Program-made: the position numbers and the translations under genes
Shown: piece by piece, positions 1 through 5,926 of the stretch
How positions within the stretch are numbered: position 1 is the stretch's first letter
Layout: every line of letters begins with the position of its first letter
Origin: Ignavibacteriales bacterium
GTDB taxonomy: Bacteria; Bacteroidota; Ignavibacteria; Ignavibacteriales; Ignavibacteriaceae
Direction: 5' to 3'
Assembly: GCA_027347125.1 (NCBI GenBank)
Contig: DAIERC010000007.1
Coordinates: 1 to 9,405, forward strand
Length of the DNA: 9,405 bases
The notes under the pieces: generated by a model
The model's input: the letters and a program-made list of their open reading frames with translations, nothing else
Database searches by the model: none
Told to the model about the DNA's origin: nothing

Positions 1-2
1 CG

Positions 3-68
3 AATGCTTGGTACAAGCAAGGAAAATCTTGGGAGTGGTTTGTTTCGTTAAAACTGTTAAGGAATTAA
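3..68 (+). CDS. Probable 3' end of an upstream gene (partial)
   Basis: Frame 3 is open from the window edge and ends at TAA 66-68. It encodes 21 residues rich in aromatic and basic residues, including the stretch WYKQGKSWEWF. Base composition supports a gene end here: bases 1-60 hold 23 G/C, while bases 61-120 hold only 12, a drop typical of leaving coding sequence. Frame 2 stays open longer, to TAA 161-163, but its extra residues are mostly Lys, Ile and Asn, as expected from AT-rich noncoding DNA. The product cannot be identified from so short a tail. Confidence 0.35.
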   Translation, partial: NAWYKQGKSWEWFVSLKLLRN

Positions 69-276
69 TTAAAAAAAATATTCCTTATGTAATTGAAAGA
101 AAACAGAAATCGATAAATCTTTCAGCAAAATATTTTATGAATGTCAAACTCAATACCGCATAATTCGCCTCAAATTGCTTCAATATCAAATCTTTTTGTT
201 TTTAATTTATTCTTAAAGTCTTATATTGCCCTAGGAGTCTGAAACTATTTTATCAAACAATAAAAGCCCTAAGTAA
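69..276 (+). other. AT-rich intergenic leader before the kinase pair
   Basis: This stretch holds no convincing gene, RNA gene or terminator hairpin. It contains A-runs and T-runs and a weak promoter candidate near 193-229. There is no recognisable Shine-Dalgarno sequence just before the ATG at 277; the bases preceding it read ccctaagtaa. Confidence 0.5.
193..229 (+). promoter_or_regulatory. Weak Bacteroidota-type promoter candidate for the kinase pair
   Basis: A TTTTTG element (193-198) is followed after 23 bases by TATATTGC (222-229). This resembles the Bacteroidota sigma consensus TTTG-N17-23-TAnnTTTG but has mismatches in the -7 element. It lies about 48 bases upstream of the ATG at 277. 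In DNA this AT-rich, such matches also arise by chance. Confidence 0.25.
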
Positions 277-1581
277 ATGAAATTTTCAGAATTTAAAAAA
301 AATTTGGAAAATAACGGTAAGGATAGTTCCAACATTGGTGATTCATCAGAAAAAGCAAAAAATCTTGAGCTGATTCTAGATATAGTAAAAAGCATTAATA
401 AAACTTTAATTCTTGAAGACGTACTGGAACTTGTATTAAAAAAAGCTATTCAACTTACAAATTCCGATAGAGGTTTTATTGTTCTAAAAAATTCTTCAGG
501 TACTCTTGAATATAAAATCGGTTTGGATTCCGAAAATCATTCGTTGCCTGAAGATATGTTTAACGTAAGCACCACGGTAGTGCAAGATGTTTTTTCCACC
601 GGGCAATCCAAATTTATAGAGGGAGCGCAAAGCGATACAAACAGCGACCCTAGTAAGAGTATTCTCAGATTAGAATTACAAACCATTTTGTGCTCGCCAT
701 TAATTACCGAGGATAAAAAAATCGGCGTAATATATGTGGATAGCCGTCATCTGCATAAAATAAATACGGAAATAACCGACACTTTCGAAATTCTTGCCGG
801 GCAAGCGGCAACCGCCATAAGAAATGCGCAATTATATAACGGGCAAATAAACGCGTATAACGCTCTTAACGAGGCGAATATACAACTTATTCAGGCAGAA
901 AGGAAAGCCTTAAAGTCCAGTATCGACGCTGAAATTGGACAATCGCTTCAAGGACTTGTGCATTTGGCTCTACTTGAAACAGAAAGCTTAATGCGTACAA
1001 TCGAAAAAACTCGAAAGGAATTTGAAGCCCAAAATATTAGTACAGATGATATCTTCCTGGACAGGTTAAAACTTAAATCTAAAGTTGCGGTAGATAGCAT
1101 AAGGAATATTCAAAAATATGCCCAGGTTCTTCTTGAAACATCAATAATGAATTTGAATAAAGATACCGGCGATTTAAATCGAACAATCCAGTCTGTTATA
1201 AAATATCTTTCACCTACGAAAAAATACAATAAGATTGTTTTTAAAACGGAATTTAGTACGATACCTCTTTGTACTTACGATTCGGAACAAATGCAGCATT
1301 TGCTGGTACACATATACAACAATGCAGTTGAAGCGCGTGTTGATTCTACAATAATAACCAGGTCCTCTTACAAGGAGAACCAGGTTATTGTTGAAATAGA
1401 AGATAACGGTCCCGGTTTCCCGATTGATTTTGCAAAACCTTTCTTCGAAATTATTACGGCGAAGAAAACAAGCTATGGATTATATCTCTGCAAAAGTATA
1501 ATCGATCGGCACAACGGGCATATAACAATACTTGAAAGAAATAAAGGCGCTAAAATTCAATTTTCATTACCGGTTTATTAA
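277..1581 (+). CDS. GAF-domain histidine-kinase-like protein with a degenerate catalytic core
   Basis: This 434-residue soluble protein has no predicted membrane segment. Residues about 30-185 form a GAF domain, a small-ligand or redox sensing fold. A coiled-coil-like linker (about 186-215) leads to a dimerisation-helix region at 215-295 where EIGQSLQGLVHLALLE aligns with the usual kinase H-box. His229 is kept, but the next residue is Leu rather than Glu/Asp, and the usual NP motif is gone. Residues about 300-434 form a HATPase_c domain with an N-box (YNNAVEA, Asn349) and a G1 box (EDNGPGFP, 376-380). The G2 box is reduced to YGLYL (400-404) in place of GxGLGL, with a short ATP lid. It may therefore be a weak kinase or a pseudokinase. 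The next gene, a full hybrid kinase, starts 2 bases after its stop, so the two are almost surely cotranscribed and probably act together. The signal sensed is unknown. The start lacks a clear Shine-Dalgarno site. Confidence 0.85.
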   Translation: MKFSEFKKNLENNGKDSSNIGDSSEKAKNLELILDIVKSINKTLILEDVLELVLKKAIQLTNSDRGFIVLKNSSGTLEYKIGLDSENHSLPEDMFNVSTTVVQDVFSTGQSKFIEGAQSDTNSDPSKSILRLELQTILCSPLITEDKKIGVIYVDSRHLHKINTEITDTFEILAGQAATAIRNAQLYNGQINAYNALNEANIQLIQAERKALKSSIDAEIGQSLQGLVHLALLETESLMRTIEKTRKEFEAQNISTDDIFLDRLKLKSKVAVDSIRNIQKYAQVLLETSIMNLNKDTGDLNRTIQSVIKYLSPTKKYNKIVFKTEFSTIPLCTYDSEQMQHLLVHIYNNAVEARVDSTIITRSSYKENQVIVEIEDNGPGFPIDFAKPFFEIITAKKTSYGLYLCKSIIDRHNGHITILERNKGAKIQFSLPVY

Positions 1582-1583
1582 AA

Positions 1584-3098
1584 ATGACTGAATCTTTATT
1601 AAAATATTTCCGCCTGCTGTATGATCAAATTCATTTTCCTATCCAGGTAATAAACGAAGAAGGGAAAATAGTTTATGTTAACCAGGCATTCACTTTTCAG
1701 TGGGGATATAATTTATCCGAGCTCAATGAGTATACAATCTTCAACGATTCCGAGTTGAAGAAAAGCGGTTCCATGGAAGTGATTCTAAAAACTTTCGATA
1801 AAAAAAATTATAACTTTATCAGCAACTACGCCGACTCTCTTCTAAAAGAAAAAGAAATTACCATTCCCATTTTCCGGACAAAAATATTTTACGTTTCGCT
1901 AGAGAACAAAGATTACGTAATTTTATTTCACGAAGATCAAACGGAAACCGTACTTGCCGAGGCGGAAATTAAAAAGGCCAGGGACGGTAATAAGGAAGCT
2001 GAAAGGTTAAAGGATACTTTCCTTACGGTTTTATCGCACGAGCTGAGAACGCCTTTGAATATAGTACTCGGTTATGCTTCGATTATTAAAGAAAGCATGA
2101 AGGATAAAATTAGCTCTGAAGATAAAATTTATCTTGATAACCTTTACAGCGGCAGTGAAAGATTGTATAACAGCATTACGCAAATGCTGGAATTTGCGCA
2201 AATTGAAGCCGGCAATTTCGTGCTTAAGTTGGAAACCATTGAGCTGCGGAATGTTTTAAAAAATTGCATCGACATAAACAAAAAAAATATAGCCGGTAAA
2301 AATTTAGATATAAAAACAAAATTTATAGAACGTAATATCTTTGTTGATGTGGATATTCAAAGCCTTGAAAACGCCGTAAACAACGTATTGAACAACGCTA
2401 TTAAATTTACACAGCACGGTTTTGTTGAAATTGAAACAGATATACTTGAAGATAAAGAACTTGCGGTATGCCGAATAAAAGATTCCGGTGTCGGTATAAC
2501 ACCGCAATATTTGGATCATCTTTTTAGGCCATTTAGCCAGGAAGACTTAAATATAGGAAGGAATTACGAAGGGAACGGATTGGGGCTTGCACTGGCTAAA
2601 AGGTATATTGAAAAGATGGGTGGTTCGTTACTGGTTGACAGCATTAAGGGAGTTGGTTCCACGTTTACTATTACTTTGCCTTTGTCACCCCGGATTAATA
2701 AATACCAGGAACCTTCTACCGAAAATAAAGAACAAGCGATAAAAAAAATATTACTAATTGATGATATGAGTGAATCATATGCTTTGCTAAATGCATTTTT
2801 AAAAAACTCTTACCATATTGATGTTTGTAATATAAAAAATTATAAGAACAGCGTTCTTGGCAAAAGTGATTCGGAAATTATTTTAATTGATGTTAATCAG
2901 CCCCATTGGAACATTGCGCTAAAGTTATGCCGGAATATTAAAAAACATGACCCGCAAAAGCGCCCTGTAATTATATTATCCAGCGAATATGTTAAGGATA
3001 AAATACAAGAATTTTATAATGAGGGTGCGGATAAATTTGTAGTAAAACCTTTCTCCAAAAATGATATTTTAAAAACTTTCCAGGAATGTATTGCCTAA
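1584..3098 (+). CDS. PAS-domain hybrid sensor histidine kinase with C-terminal receiver
   Basis: This 504-residue cytosolic hybrid kinase has no membrane segment. Residues about 5-125 form a PAS sensor (FPIQVINEEGKIVYVNQAF is typical). A short coiled coil (125-145) leads into HisKA with the H-box FLTVLSHELRTPLN; the phospho-accepting His is residue 152. HATPase_c spans about 255-367 with N-box VLNNAIKFT (Asn271), G1 DSGVG (300-304), F-box LFRPFSQ and G2 GNGLGLALAK (330-339), so all catalytic motifs are intact. A receiver domain fills 387-504 with the acidic pair Asp393-Asp394, phospho-acceptor Asp436 in LIDVNQP, Ser466/467 and Lys488 before Pro. There is no HPt or output domain, so a separate partner must carry the phosphate or respond to it. 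The start ATG lies 2 bases after the preceding stop and has no Shine-Dalgarno site, which suggests translational coupling to the GAF protein. Confidence 0.93.
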   Translation: MTESLLKYFRLLYDQIHFPIQVINEEGKIVYVNQAFTFQWGYNLSELNEYTIFNDSELKKSGSMEVILKTFDKKNYNFISNYADSLLKEKEITIPIFRTKIFYVSLENKDYVILFHEDQTETVLAEAEIKKARDGNKEAERLKDTFLTVLSHELRTPLNIVLGYASIIKESMKDKISSEDKIYLDNLYSGSERLYNSITQMLEFAQIEAGNFVLKLETIELRNVLKNCIDINKKNIAGKNLDIKTKFIERNIFVDVDIQSLENAVNNVLNNAIKFTQHGFVEIETDILEDKELAVCRIKDSGVGITPQYLDHLFRPFSQEDLNIGRNYEGNGLGLALAKRYIEKMGGSLLVDSIKGVGSTFTITLPLSPRINKYQEPSTENKEQAIKKILLIDDMSESYALLNAFLKNSYHIDVCNIKNYKNSVLGKSDSEIILIDVNQPHWNIALKLCRNIKKHDPQKRPVIILSSEYVKDKIQEFYNEGADKFVVKPFSKNDILKTFQECIA

Positions 3099-3134
3099 CT
3101 AAAATGTGGCGATAGTAACAATGCTAATTTTTAC

Positions 3135-3139
3135 GGGGA
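3135..3139 (+). promoter_or_regulatory. Ribosome binding site that selects the epimerase start
   Basis: GGGGA lies 5 bases upstream of the ATG at 3145. It favours that start over the in-frame GTG at 3106 and ATG at 3121, which have no comparable purine-rich site. Confidence 0.55.
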
Positions 3140-3144
3140 TATTA

Positions 3145-3549
3145 ATGCTAACTACACATATTGAGCATATCGGTATAGCGGTAAAAAATCTTAATGAGTC
3201 TATTAAGTATTATGAAGAGATTTTTAATCTAAAATGTTATGCCATCGAAGAAGTAAAAGATCAAAAGGTGCGCACCGCATTCTTTCAAATTGGCGAAACC
3301 AAAATAGAACTACTAGAATCAACTGAACCAGACGGGCCGGTGGGAAAATTTATCGAGAAAAAGGGAGAAGGGGTTCATCATATAGCTTTCGCTGTTAACA
3401 ACCTTAACGGAACTCTTAAAGAAATTGAAGCCAAAGGCATTCAGCTTATTGATAAACAACCGAGAAATGGCGCCGAAGGATTGGAGATTGTATTTTTGCA
3501 TCCCCGGTCAACTTACGGCGTTCTTACAGAGCTTTGCGAAAAAAAATAA
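3145..3549 (+). CDS. mce: Methylmalonyl-CoA epimerase
   Basis: The enzyme interconverts (2R)- and (2S)-methylmalonyl-CoA, linking propionyl-CoA carboxylation to the B12-dependent mutase in propionate and odd-chain or branched amino-acid metabolism. The 134-residue product is a vicinal-oxygen-chelate protein with two beta-alpha-beta-beta-beta modules. Family landmarks are HIEHIGIAVKNL at the N-terminus (metal ligand His8), IGETKIELLE (49-58), GEGVHHIAFAV with the second metal His pair (78-79), and the C-terminal FLHPRSTYGVLTEL with Glu129 as the last metal ligand. I chose the ATG at 3145 because family members begin just before the HIxHIGIAV strand and a GGGGA site precedes it; longer in-frame starts at GTG 3106 and ATG 3121 would add 13 or 8 hydrophobic residues outside the fold. 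It follows the hybrid kinase by 46 bases and is probably in the same transcript. The mutase and carboxylase genes are not in this window. Confidence 0.93.
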   Translation: MLTTHIEHIGIAVKNLNESIKYYEEIFNLKCYAIEEVKDQKVRTAFFQIGETKIELLESTEPDGPVGKFIEKKGEGVHHIAFAVNNLNGTLKEIEAKGIQLIDKQPRNGAEGLEIVFLHPRSTYGVLTELCEKK

Positions 3550-3619
3550 GCGGCGGTTTATCTGAATAAAGAAGATAAAAAATTATTAGGAAGTCAATCT
3601 AAATAATTATTCTTTACAC

Positions 3620-3624
3620 GGAGG
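3620..3624 (+). promoter_or_regulatory. Strong ribosome binding site for a TTG start
   Basis: GGAGG ends 5 bases before the TTG at 3630. It is among the best Shine-Dalgarno matches on the plus strand here and justifies the non-ATG start. The next in-frame ATG (3678) lacks such a site. Confidence 0.7.
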
Positions 3625-3629
3625 ATTGC

Positions 3630-4361
3630 TTGAAGAAGGAAACTTACCATTGGTTTAGCTCTAACCTTAATAAAGAAATGAACCTAATATCATACGGTTA
3701 TTATGGTTATGCCCTGCTGATGTTTCCTACTGCCGAATCCGATTACCTTGAATATGAAAATTCCCAAACCATCGACTGCATCGGGAATTTTATTAACAGC
3801 GGTGCGCTTAAAGCCTACAGCATTAATAGCATTACGGGTGAAAGCTGGTTGAATAAAGATATTGCCGTTGTACAAAAAGCTATTCTTCAACAACAATACA
3901 ATAAGTATATAGAAGAAGAAGTTGTTCCATTCATAAATCAACATTGTGGCGGCAGCATTCCTATTATTGCGTGTGGAGCTTCAATAGGCGCTTATCTTGC
4001 GGTAAATGCGTTTTTCAGAAGACCTGATTTGTTTGCCGGCGTTATCGGTTTAAGCGGTGTTTACGATCTTAAAGAATTTACGGGCGGTTATTTTGATGAT
4101 AATTGTTATTTTAATTCGCCGGTTGACTTTGTGTCGAACTTAACAGACGCAAATATTTTAAGCGAGCTTCGTAATAAAAATATCGTAATTGCATCCGGTC
4201 AGGGTGAAAATGAGGATCCGGAAGCTTCAAAAGATTTTTCGGTTATTCTTCGCTCCAAAGGAATAAATCACTGGTTGGACTTGTGGGGGCACGATATGCC
4301 GCACGATTGGCCTTCGTGGCAGAAAATGCTTCCTTATTTTTTGGAAAATATTAATGTATAA
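3630..4361 (+). CDS. Alpha/beta-hydrolase fold putative esterase
   Basis: This 243-residue protein has no signal peptide or membrane segment, so it is probably cytosolic. It matches the putative-esterase class of alpha/beta hydrolases. The nucleophile elbow is CGASIGAY (115-122, GxSxG form) with Ser118 as nucleophile, followed by the typical helix and the strand VIGLSGVYDL (138-147). A late strand NIVIASGQGENED (184-196) carries the likely acidic residue. The C-terminal GHDMPHDWPSW (220-230) supplies the catalytic His, most likely His225. The substrate cannot be told from sequence; esters, acyl-thioesters or lipid-linked acyl groups are all possible. The start is TTG at 3630, supported by the adjacent GGAGG; an ATG at 3678 would remove the first strand. 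The gene sits 80 bases after the epimerase and 42 bases before a lipid-phosphotransferase-like membrane enzyme, on the same strand. A shared transcript is plausible but unproven. Confidence 0.8.
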   Translation: MKKETYHWFSSNLNKEMNLISYGYYGYALLMFPTAESDYLEYENSQTIDCIGNFINSGALKAYSINSITGESWLNKDIAVVQKAILQQQYNKYIEEEVVPFINQHCGGSIPIIACGASIGAYLAVNAFFRRPDLFAGVIGLSGVYDLKEFTGGYFDDNCYFNSPVDFVSNLTDANILSELRNKNIVIASGQGENEDPEASKDFSVILRSKGINHWLDLWGHDMPHDWPSWQKMLPYFLENINV

Positions 4362-4403
4362 TTTGAATTCAACTAACCTCTAACTACTATAAAAGAAATC
4401 TAA

Positions 4404-5030
4404 ATGACCTGGAAAGAATATCTAAAAAATACCCGCTCTAAATATGAATTAATTATAACAGCAATTTTATTAGTCGTGGTTTTATCAGGACTAACCCGTT
4501 TTCTAAATCATGTGGAAGCGAGAAAAGGAATTGTACTGCCTGATCCTGTACTACCTCTTTTTGCGCCTGTAAATTTAACATGGCTTATATTTGGCTTAAT
4601 ATATTTTTCTCTTTTCTTTACAATTTACATGTTGTTCAATAAGCCGGAAAGATTAATGCTTACGGCTCAGACATATATTTTAGTTATACTTGTTCGTATT
4701 GCTGCAATATTCGCTGCGCCCTTCAATCCACCTGCCGGTATGATTCGGCTGGATGATCCGTTCGTCCAGTTCTTCGGCACAGGGCAACTTCTTACAAAAG
4801 ATCTTTTCTTTTCCGGGCATACGGCAACTCTTTTCCTTTTATTTCTTGTGATCGAAAATAAAAAAGTAAAATTGTTGTTGCTTGTTTTTACAATTGTGGT
4901 TGCCGGTGCTGTTCTGCTTCAACATATTCATTATACAATTGATGTTTTGGCCGCGCCGTTCTTTACTTACGGTTGTTACGCTGTTATAAAATTAGCAAGG
5001 AAAAAATTTGGCTTCGAACTCGATAAATAG
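4404..5030 (+). CDS. Sphingomyelin-synthase-like (PAP2_C) membrane enzyme
   Basis: This 208-residue integral membrane protein has about six helices (roughly 16-35, 57-77, 86-105, 137-150, 155-172 and 178-196). It resembles the PAP2-related sphingomyelin-synthase fold more than ordinary PAP2 phosphatases. DLFFSGHT (133-140) matches the synthase D3 signature D-x3-SGHT, and HYTIDVLAA (176-184) matches D4 (HYTxDV). The segment LVRIAAIFAAPFNPPAGM (96-113) recalls the D2 region that precedes the conserved proline-glycine turn. The catalytic triad would be His139, His176 and Asp180, as in family members that move a phospho-headgroup between lipids. The reaction may be headgroup transfer to a ceramide or diacylglycerol, or plain lipid-phosphate hydrolysis; sequence alone does not decide. 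The CGD start of the eukaryotic D3 motif is TKD here. No clear Shine-Dalgarno site precedes the ATG. Confidence 0.82.
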   Translation: MTWKEYLKNTRSKYELIITAILLVVVLSGLTRFLNHVEARKGIVLPDPVLPLFAPVNLTWLIFGLIYFSLFFTIYMLFNKPERLMLTAQTYILVILVRIAAIFAAPFNPPAGMIRLDDPFVQFFGTGQLLTKDLFFSGHTATLFLLFLVIENKKVKLLLLVFTIVVAGAVLLQHIHYTIDVLAAPFFTYGCYAVIKLARKKFGFELDK

Positions 5031-5112
5031 AAGATAATTCATTATTTTTTAATACGGTTTGCGGCTACAAATAAATTTTCCATCACTATAAAAAGATTAT
5101 TACCAGGTTGTT

Positions 5113-5451
5113 ATGAGCGATGATAAAAATACCGAAATAAAAGAAATCTCTCAGTTGATTTCCAAAGACTTTGCTCTTCAAGGGTTAACCGCTGTTATGC
5201 ATACCGGGGATTGCCGTAATCTTGAGGAATTCAAGATTTATCTTACTAATAAGATTGTCGAATTGATGGATAAAAACTACGACCTGTTCTTCAAAGCACT
5301 TTACCGTATTGATATTGCGGAAGAAAAACTTCAAAAGCTTTTTGCAGTAGGCAACAAGGATTTTGTTCCGGCTGCGCTAGCCGATTTAATAATAGAACGA
5401 CAGCTGCAAAAAGTAGAATTCAGAAAAAAATATCGCAAAGGGGAATTATGA
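5113..5451 (+). CDS. Conserved uncharacterised small protein
   Basis: This 112-residue soluble, mostly helical protein has no signal peptide, membrane segment or catalytic motif. Its C-terminal half has the look of a family signature: KNYDLFFKALYRIDIAEEKL (54-73), then a loop, then ALADLIIERQLQKV (88-101) and a basic tail. I recall similar small proteins, with a LLYRLDV-type segment followed by LIxERQxQ, as hypothetical proteins in Bacteroidota-related genomes, but I cannot name a function. It lies 82 bases after the membrane enzyme, so it may have its own promoter, though none is obvious. AGGTTG ending 2 bases before the ATG may be a weak ribosome binding site. Its TGA stop overlaps the ATG of a 16-codon ORF (ATGA), an arrangement normally seen between coupled genes. 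It is the last sizeable gene of the plus-strand block. Confidence 0.8.
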   Translation: MSDDKNTEIKEISQLISKDFALQGLTAVMHTGDCRNLEEFKIYLTNKIVELMDKNYDLFFKALYRIDIAEEKLQKLFAVGNKDFVPAALADLIIERQLQKVEFRKKYRKGEL

Positions 5452-5498
5452 TTACATCCGTCCACTTGCATCGTGATGCCAATTTAATTTTGGCTTGA
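5448..5498 (+). CDS. Possible coupled 16-codon micro-ORF or gene remnant
   Basis: An ATG overlaps the preceding stop (ATGA) and follows AAAGGGGA, a good ribosome binding site 3-4 bases upstream. The frame encodes MITSVHLHRDANLILA and ends at TGA 5496-5498, just before a terminator hairpin. It could be a translated micropeptide, the stub of a degraded downstream gene, or chance. Length and composition give no family match. Confidence 0.25.
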   Translation: MITSVHLHRDANLILA

Positions 5499-5511
5499 GG
5501 AGGATAACTAA

Positions 5512-5536
5512 AAAAGCCAGCTTAACACTGGCTTTT
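5512..5536. terminator. Bidirectional terminator between convergent blocks
   Basis: AAAAGCCAG (5512-5520) pairs perfectly with CTGGCTTTT (5528-5536) across a 7-base loop, cttaaca. Read on the minus strand the 3' arm runs into six T residues, a good intrinsic terminator for the L31 gene ending at 5580. On the plus strand it ends in four T residues and closes the block that stops at 5451 or 5498. Confidence 0.85.
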
Positions 5537-5579
5537 AGTTCAAAATCTATGTTGTGCAGTACTTAGAATAGAAAAATAC

Positions 5580-5828
5580 TTACTTTTTCTTAGCGTATTT
5601 TTTATTAAATTTCTCAACTCTTCCTGCAGTATCAAGAAGTTTTTGTTTTCCGGTAAAAAACGGGTGTGAGCCGCTGGAAATTTCAAGCTTTACCAAAGGA
5701 TAAGTATTGCCGTCTTCCCACTGTATGGATTCTTCGGCTTTAATTGTGGATCGTGTTAAAATAGCAAAACCACATGAAGCATCTTGAAATACAACCGGTC
5801 TATATTGTGGATGAATACCTTGTTTCAT
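5580..5828 (-). CDS. rpmE2: 50S ribosomal protein L31, type B
   Basis: L31 bridges the large and small ribosomal subunits. The 82-residue product is a typical full-length type B form: it begins MKQGIHPQYRPVVFQD, carries LTRSTI (24-29), WEDGNTYPL (37-45), SSGSHPFFTGKQK (51-63) and ends DTAGRVEKFNKKY plus a lysine tail. Type A proteins bind zinc through a Cys motif; here only Cys19 is present, so this is the zinc-free form. In several bacteria this form replaces the zinc form when zinc is scarce, but whether this genome also has a type A copy cannot be seen here. It lies 98 bases after holA on the same strand, with a promoter-like element in that gap, so it is probably transcribed on its own. 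The terminator at 5512-5536 lies just beyond its stop. The ribosome binding site is weak (AGGTTG). Confidence 0.97.
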   Translation of the reverse strand: MKQGIHPQYRPVVFQDASCGFAILTRSTIKAEESIQWEDGNTYPLVKLEISSGSHPFFTGKQKLLDTAGRVEKFNKKYAKKK

Positions 5829-5866
5829 TTTACAACCTGATCATTATTATTTTCTAAAAGTAGCAT

Positions 5867-5898
5867 CAAATATAAGGAAGAAATACCTAAATATCAAA
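5867..5898 (-). promoter_or_regulatory. Bacteroidota-type promoter for the L31 gene
   Basis: On the minus strand TTTG (5895-5898) is followed after exactly 20 bases by TATATTTG (5867-5874), a full match to the -33/-7 consensus TTTG-N17-23-TAnnTTTG described for the main sigma factor of Bacteroidota. The -7 box is 38 bases upstream of the L31 ATG and within the gap after holA. Confidence 0.55.
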
Positions 5899-5926
5899 AA
5901 AATATATTCGAAAATAAATGCCGGTT

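Noticed and set aside
5..19. Inverted repeat TGCTTG-gta-CAAGCA at the left edge
   Set aside because: It has a 6-bp stem with no T-run after it, and it lies within the probable 3' coding tail; too weak for a terminator or operator call.
1353..1389. Imperfect hairpin AATAACC...GGTTATT with an inner TCCT/AGGA pairing and a repeated ACCAGG
   Set aside because: It lies inside the HATPase coding region and encodes ordinary domain residues; only the 7-bp outer stem pairs well, so chance is likely.
2485..2503. CGGTGT-cggtata-ACACCG inverted repeat
   Set aside because: It falls on codons for the conserved G1 box of the hybrid kinase; the symmetry follows from the codons used there.
2304..3944. Short minus-strand open frames at 2304-2519, 3319-3501 and 3690-3944
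   Set aside because: Each is antisense to a well-supported gene (hybrid kinase, epimerase, esterase) and shows no plausible domain or start signal.
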